Assembly (NCBI GenBank): GCA_029880275.1 | Contig: JAOUOQ010000074.1 | Coordinates: forward strand, 1 to 8,356 | Reading direction: 5' to 3' | DNA: 8,356 nt | DNA from: Candidatus Aminicenantota bacterium | GTDB lineage: Bacteria; Acidobacteriota; B3-B38; Guanabaribacteriales; B3-B38 | Shown: piece by piece, positions 7,797-8,356 of the stretch | Position numbering within the stretch: the stretch's first letter is position 1 | How the letters are laid out: every line of letters starts with the position of its first letter | The notes under the pieces: generated by a model | Databases searched by the model: none | Seen by the model: the letters and a program-made list of their open reading frames with translations, nothing else | What the model was told of the DNA's origin: nothing | Program-made: the position numbers and the translations under genes

Positions 7797-7805
7797 TTAA
7801 AGTAA

Positions 7806-7830
7806 ATGATTTTCGCATACAAAAAGCTCT
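7806..7830 (+). repeat. Imperfect direct repeat, copy A
   Basis: The stretch ATGATTTTCGCATAC followed by AAAAAGCTCT resembles copy B at 7939-7960, which reads ATGATTCGCACG then AAAAAGCTCT. The shared AAAAAGCTCT blocks start exactly 130 bp apart. Copy A sits just upstream of the possible -35 of the DUF5916 gene. Confidence 0.5.
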
Positions 7831-7894
7831 TGGCTATGGGCGCCGATGTCTGTTTTAAAATATGCCTCTATACAAAAATTTCAGGATGAAATCA

Positions 7895-7923
7895 TTGTAA
7901 TAGTATCGCATTCCCGCTATAAT
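7895..7923 (+). promoter_or_regulatory. Promoter of the NahK-like kinase gene
   Basis: TTGTAA (7895-7900) and a perfect TATAAT (7918-7923) are separated by 17 bp. This is the best promoter in the window. A start near 7930 gives a leader of about 50 nt that would contain copy B of the direct repeat. Confidence 0.62.
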
Positions 7924-7938
7924 AATTTTCTAATTAAA

Positions 7939-7960
7939 ATGATTCGCACGAAAAAGCTCT
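7939..7960 (+). repeat. Imperfect direct repeat, copy B
   Basis: This is the partner of copy A at 7806-7830. It lies inside the predicted leader of the kinase gene, between the -10 and the start codon, where a bound protein could block transcription. Confidence 0.5.
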
Positions 7961-7981
7961 CATCCATCGTGGGTATGTGTT

Positions 7982-8356
7982 ATGAAAACAAAAACCTATG
8001 ACCTGCGGGAAATCGGGTCCCATTTTCAGATTTACGGCGATTTTGTTTCCGGAATTGCTTTCGGCGCCGGTCATATCAACGACACATTCGCGGTTACTTA
8101 CAACCAGGCCGGAATGCCTATCCGTTATGTACACCAGCGGGTCAATCACCAGATTTTTAAGGATGTCCCAGCGCTAATGGAAAATATACATCGGGTTACC
8201 AATCATCTGAGGAGTAAATTTGCAGCGCTGAATTGTCAACATCTGTCCCGGCGAGCCCTGACCCTGGTGCTCACCAAGGATGGCAAGCCCTATCATCTGG
8301 ATGCAGAGGGTAATTACTGGCGCACTTACCTGTTTATAGAAAAGGCGCATACCTAC
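7982..8356 (+). CDS. NahK-like phosphotransferase (APH-fold kinase), 3'-truncated
   Basis: An open frame of 125 codons runs from ATG at 7982 to the right edge without a stop. It begins MKTKTYDLREIGSHFQIYGDF. The segment FGAGHINDTFAV (27-38) is the nucleotide-binding-loop region seen in N-acetylhexosamine 1-kinase (NahK/LnpB) and relatives of the aminoglycoside phosphotransferase family (PF01636). YVHQRVNHQIFKD (49-61), LMENIHRVTNHL (65-76) and NYWRTYLFIE (111-120) also fit that family. NahK phosphorylates GlcNAc or GalNAc at C1 using ATP, feeding amino-sugar salvage in the cytoplasm; that activity here is inferred from these N-terminal motifs only. The catalytic HxD and DxD regions lie beyond the window. 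No earlier in-frame start exists after the TGA at 7940. The ribosome binding site is weak, only GTGGGT at 7969-7974. It has a good promoter of its own and is divergent from the DUF5916 gene. Confidence 0.83.
   Translation, partial: MKTKTYDLREIGSHFQIYGDFVSGIAFGAGHINDTFAVTYNQAGMPIRYVHQRVNHQIFKDVPALMENIHRVTNHLRSKFAALNCQHLSRRALTLVLTKDGKPYHLDAEGNYWRTYLFIEKAHTY

Overview
The window carries six protein-coding genes and no RNA genes, insertion sequences or CRISPR arrays that I can see. Signal peptides, a Tat signal and a DUF5916 outer-membrane barrel protein point to a Gram-negative bacterium. DUF5916 proteins with a CBM9-like front domain are typical of Bacteroidota, other FCB-group and related candidate phyla, and Acidobacteria-like lineages. 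The exact phylum cannot be read from the sequence. By eye the composition is moderate in GC, with the leftmost esterase gene richer and the DUF5916 gene and intergenic stretches more AT-rich.

Layout from left to right: (1) the 3' part of a plus-strand alpha/beta-hydrolase (esterase-family) gene cut by the left edge; (2) a minus-strand secreted UlaG-like metallo-beta-lactamase-fold hydrolase, convergent with the esterase; (3) about 580 bp of AT-rich sequence holding the likely promoter of that gene and no convincing gene; (4) a minus-strand tldD-tldE pair, 11 bp apart, in which the TldD homologue carries a twin-arginine signal peptide and the TldE/PmbA homologue does not; (5) a minus-strand DUF5916 gene 110 bp upstream of tldD; (6) a 254-bp divergent intergenic region with a good plus-strand promoter and an imperfect direct repeat; (7) the 5' part of a plus-strand aminoglycoside-phosphotransferase-fold kinase resembling N-acetylhexosamine 1-kinase (NahK), cut by the right edge. 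It has no stop codon inside the window, so it is easy to miss.

Most of the genes have an extracytoplasmic theme: a secreted MBL hydrolase, a Tat-exported metalloprotease subunit and an outer-membrane protein with a sugar-binding-like domain. The DUF5916, tldD and tldE genes run in the same direction and may share transcription, although tldD has its own candidate promoter. The NahK-like kinase suggests amino-sugar salvage at the right end.

I found no clear evidence of a wholly new system. The points most worth a second look are the asymmetric export signals of the TldD/TldE pair and the repeated element in the divergent promoter region.
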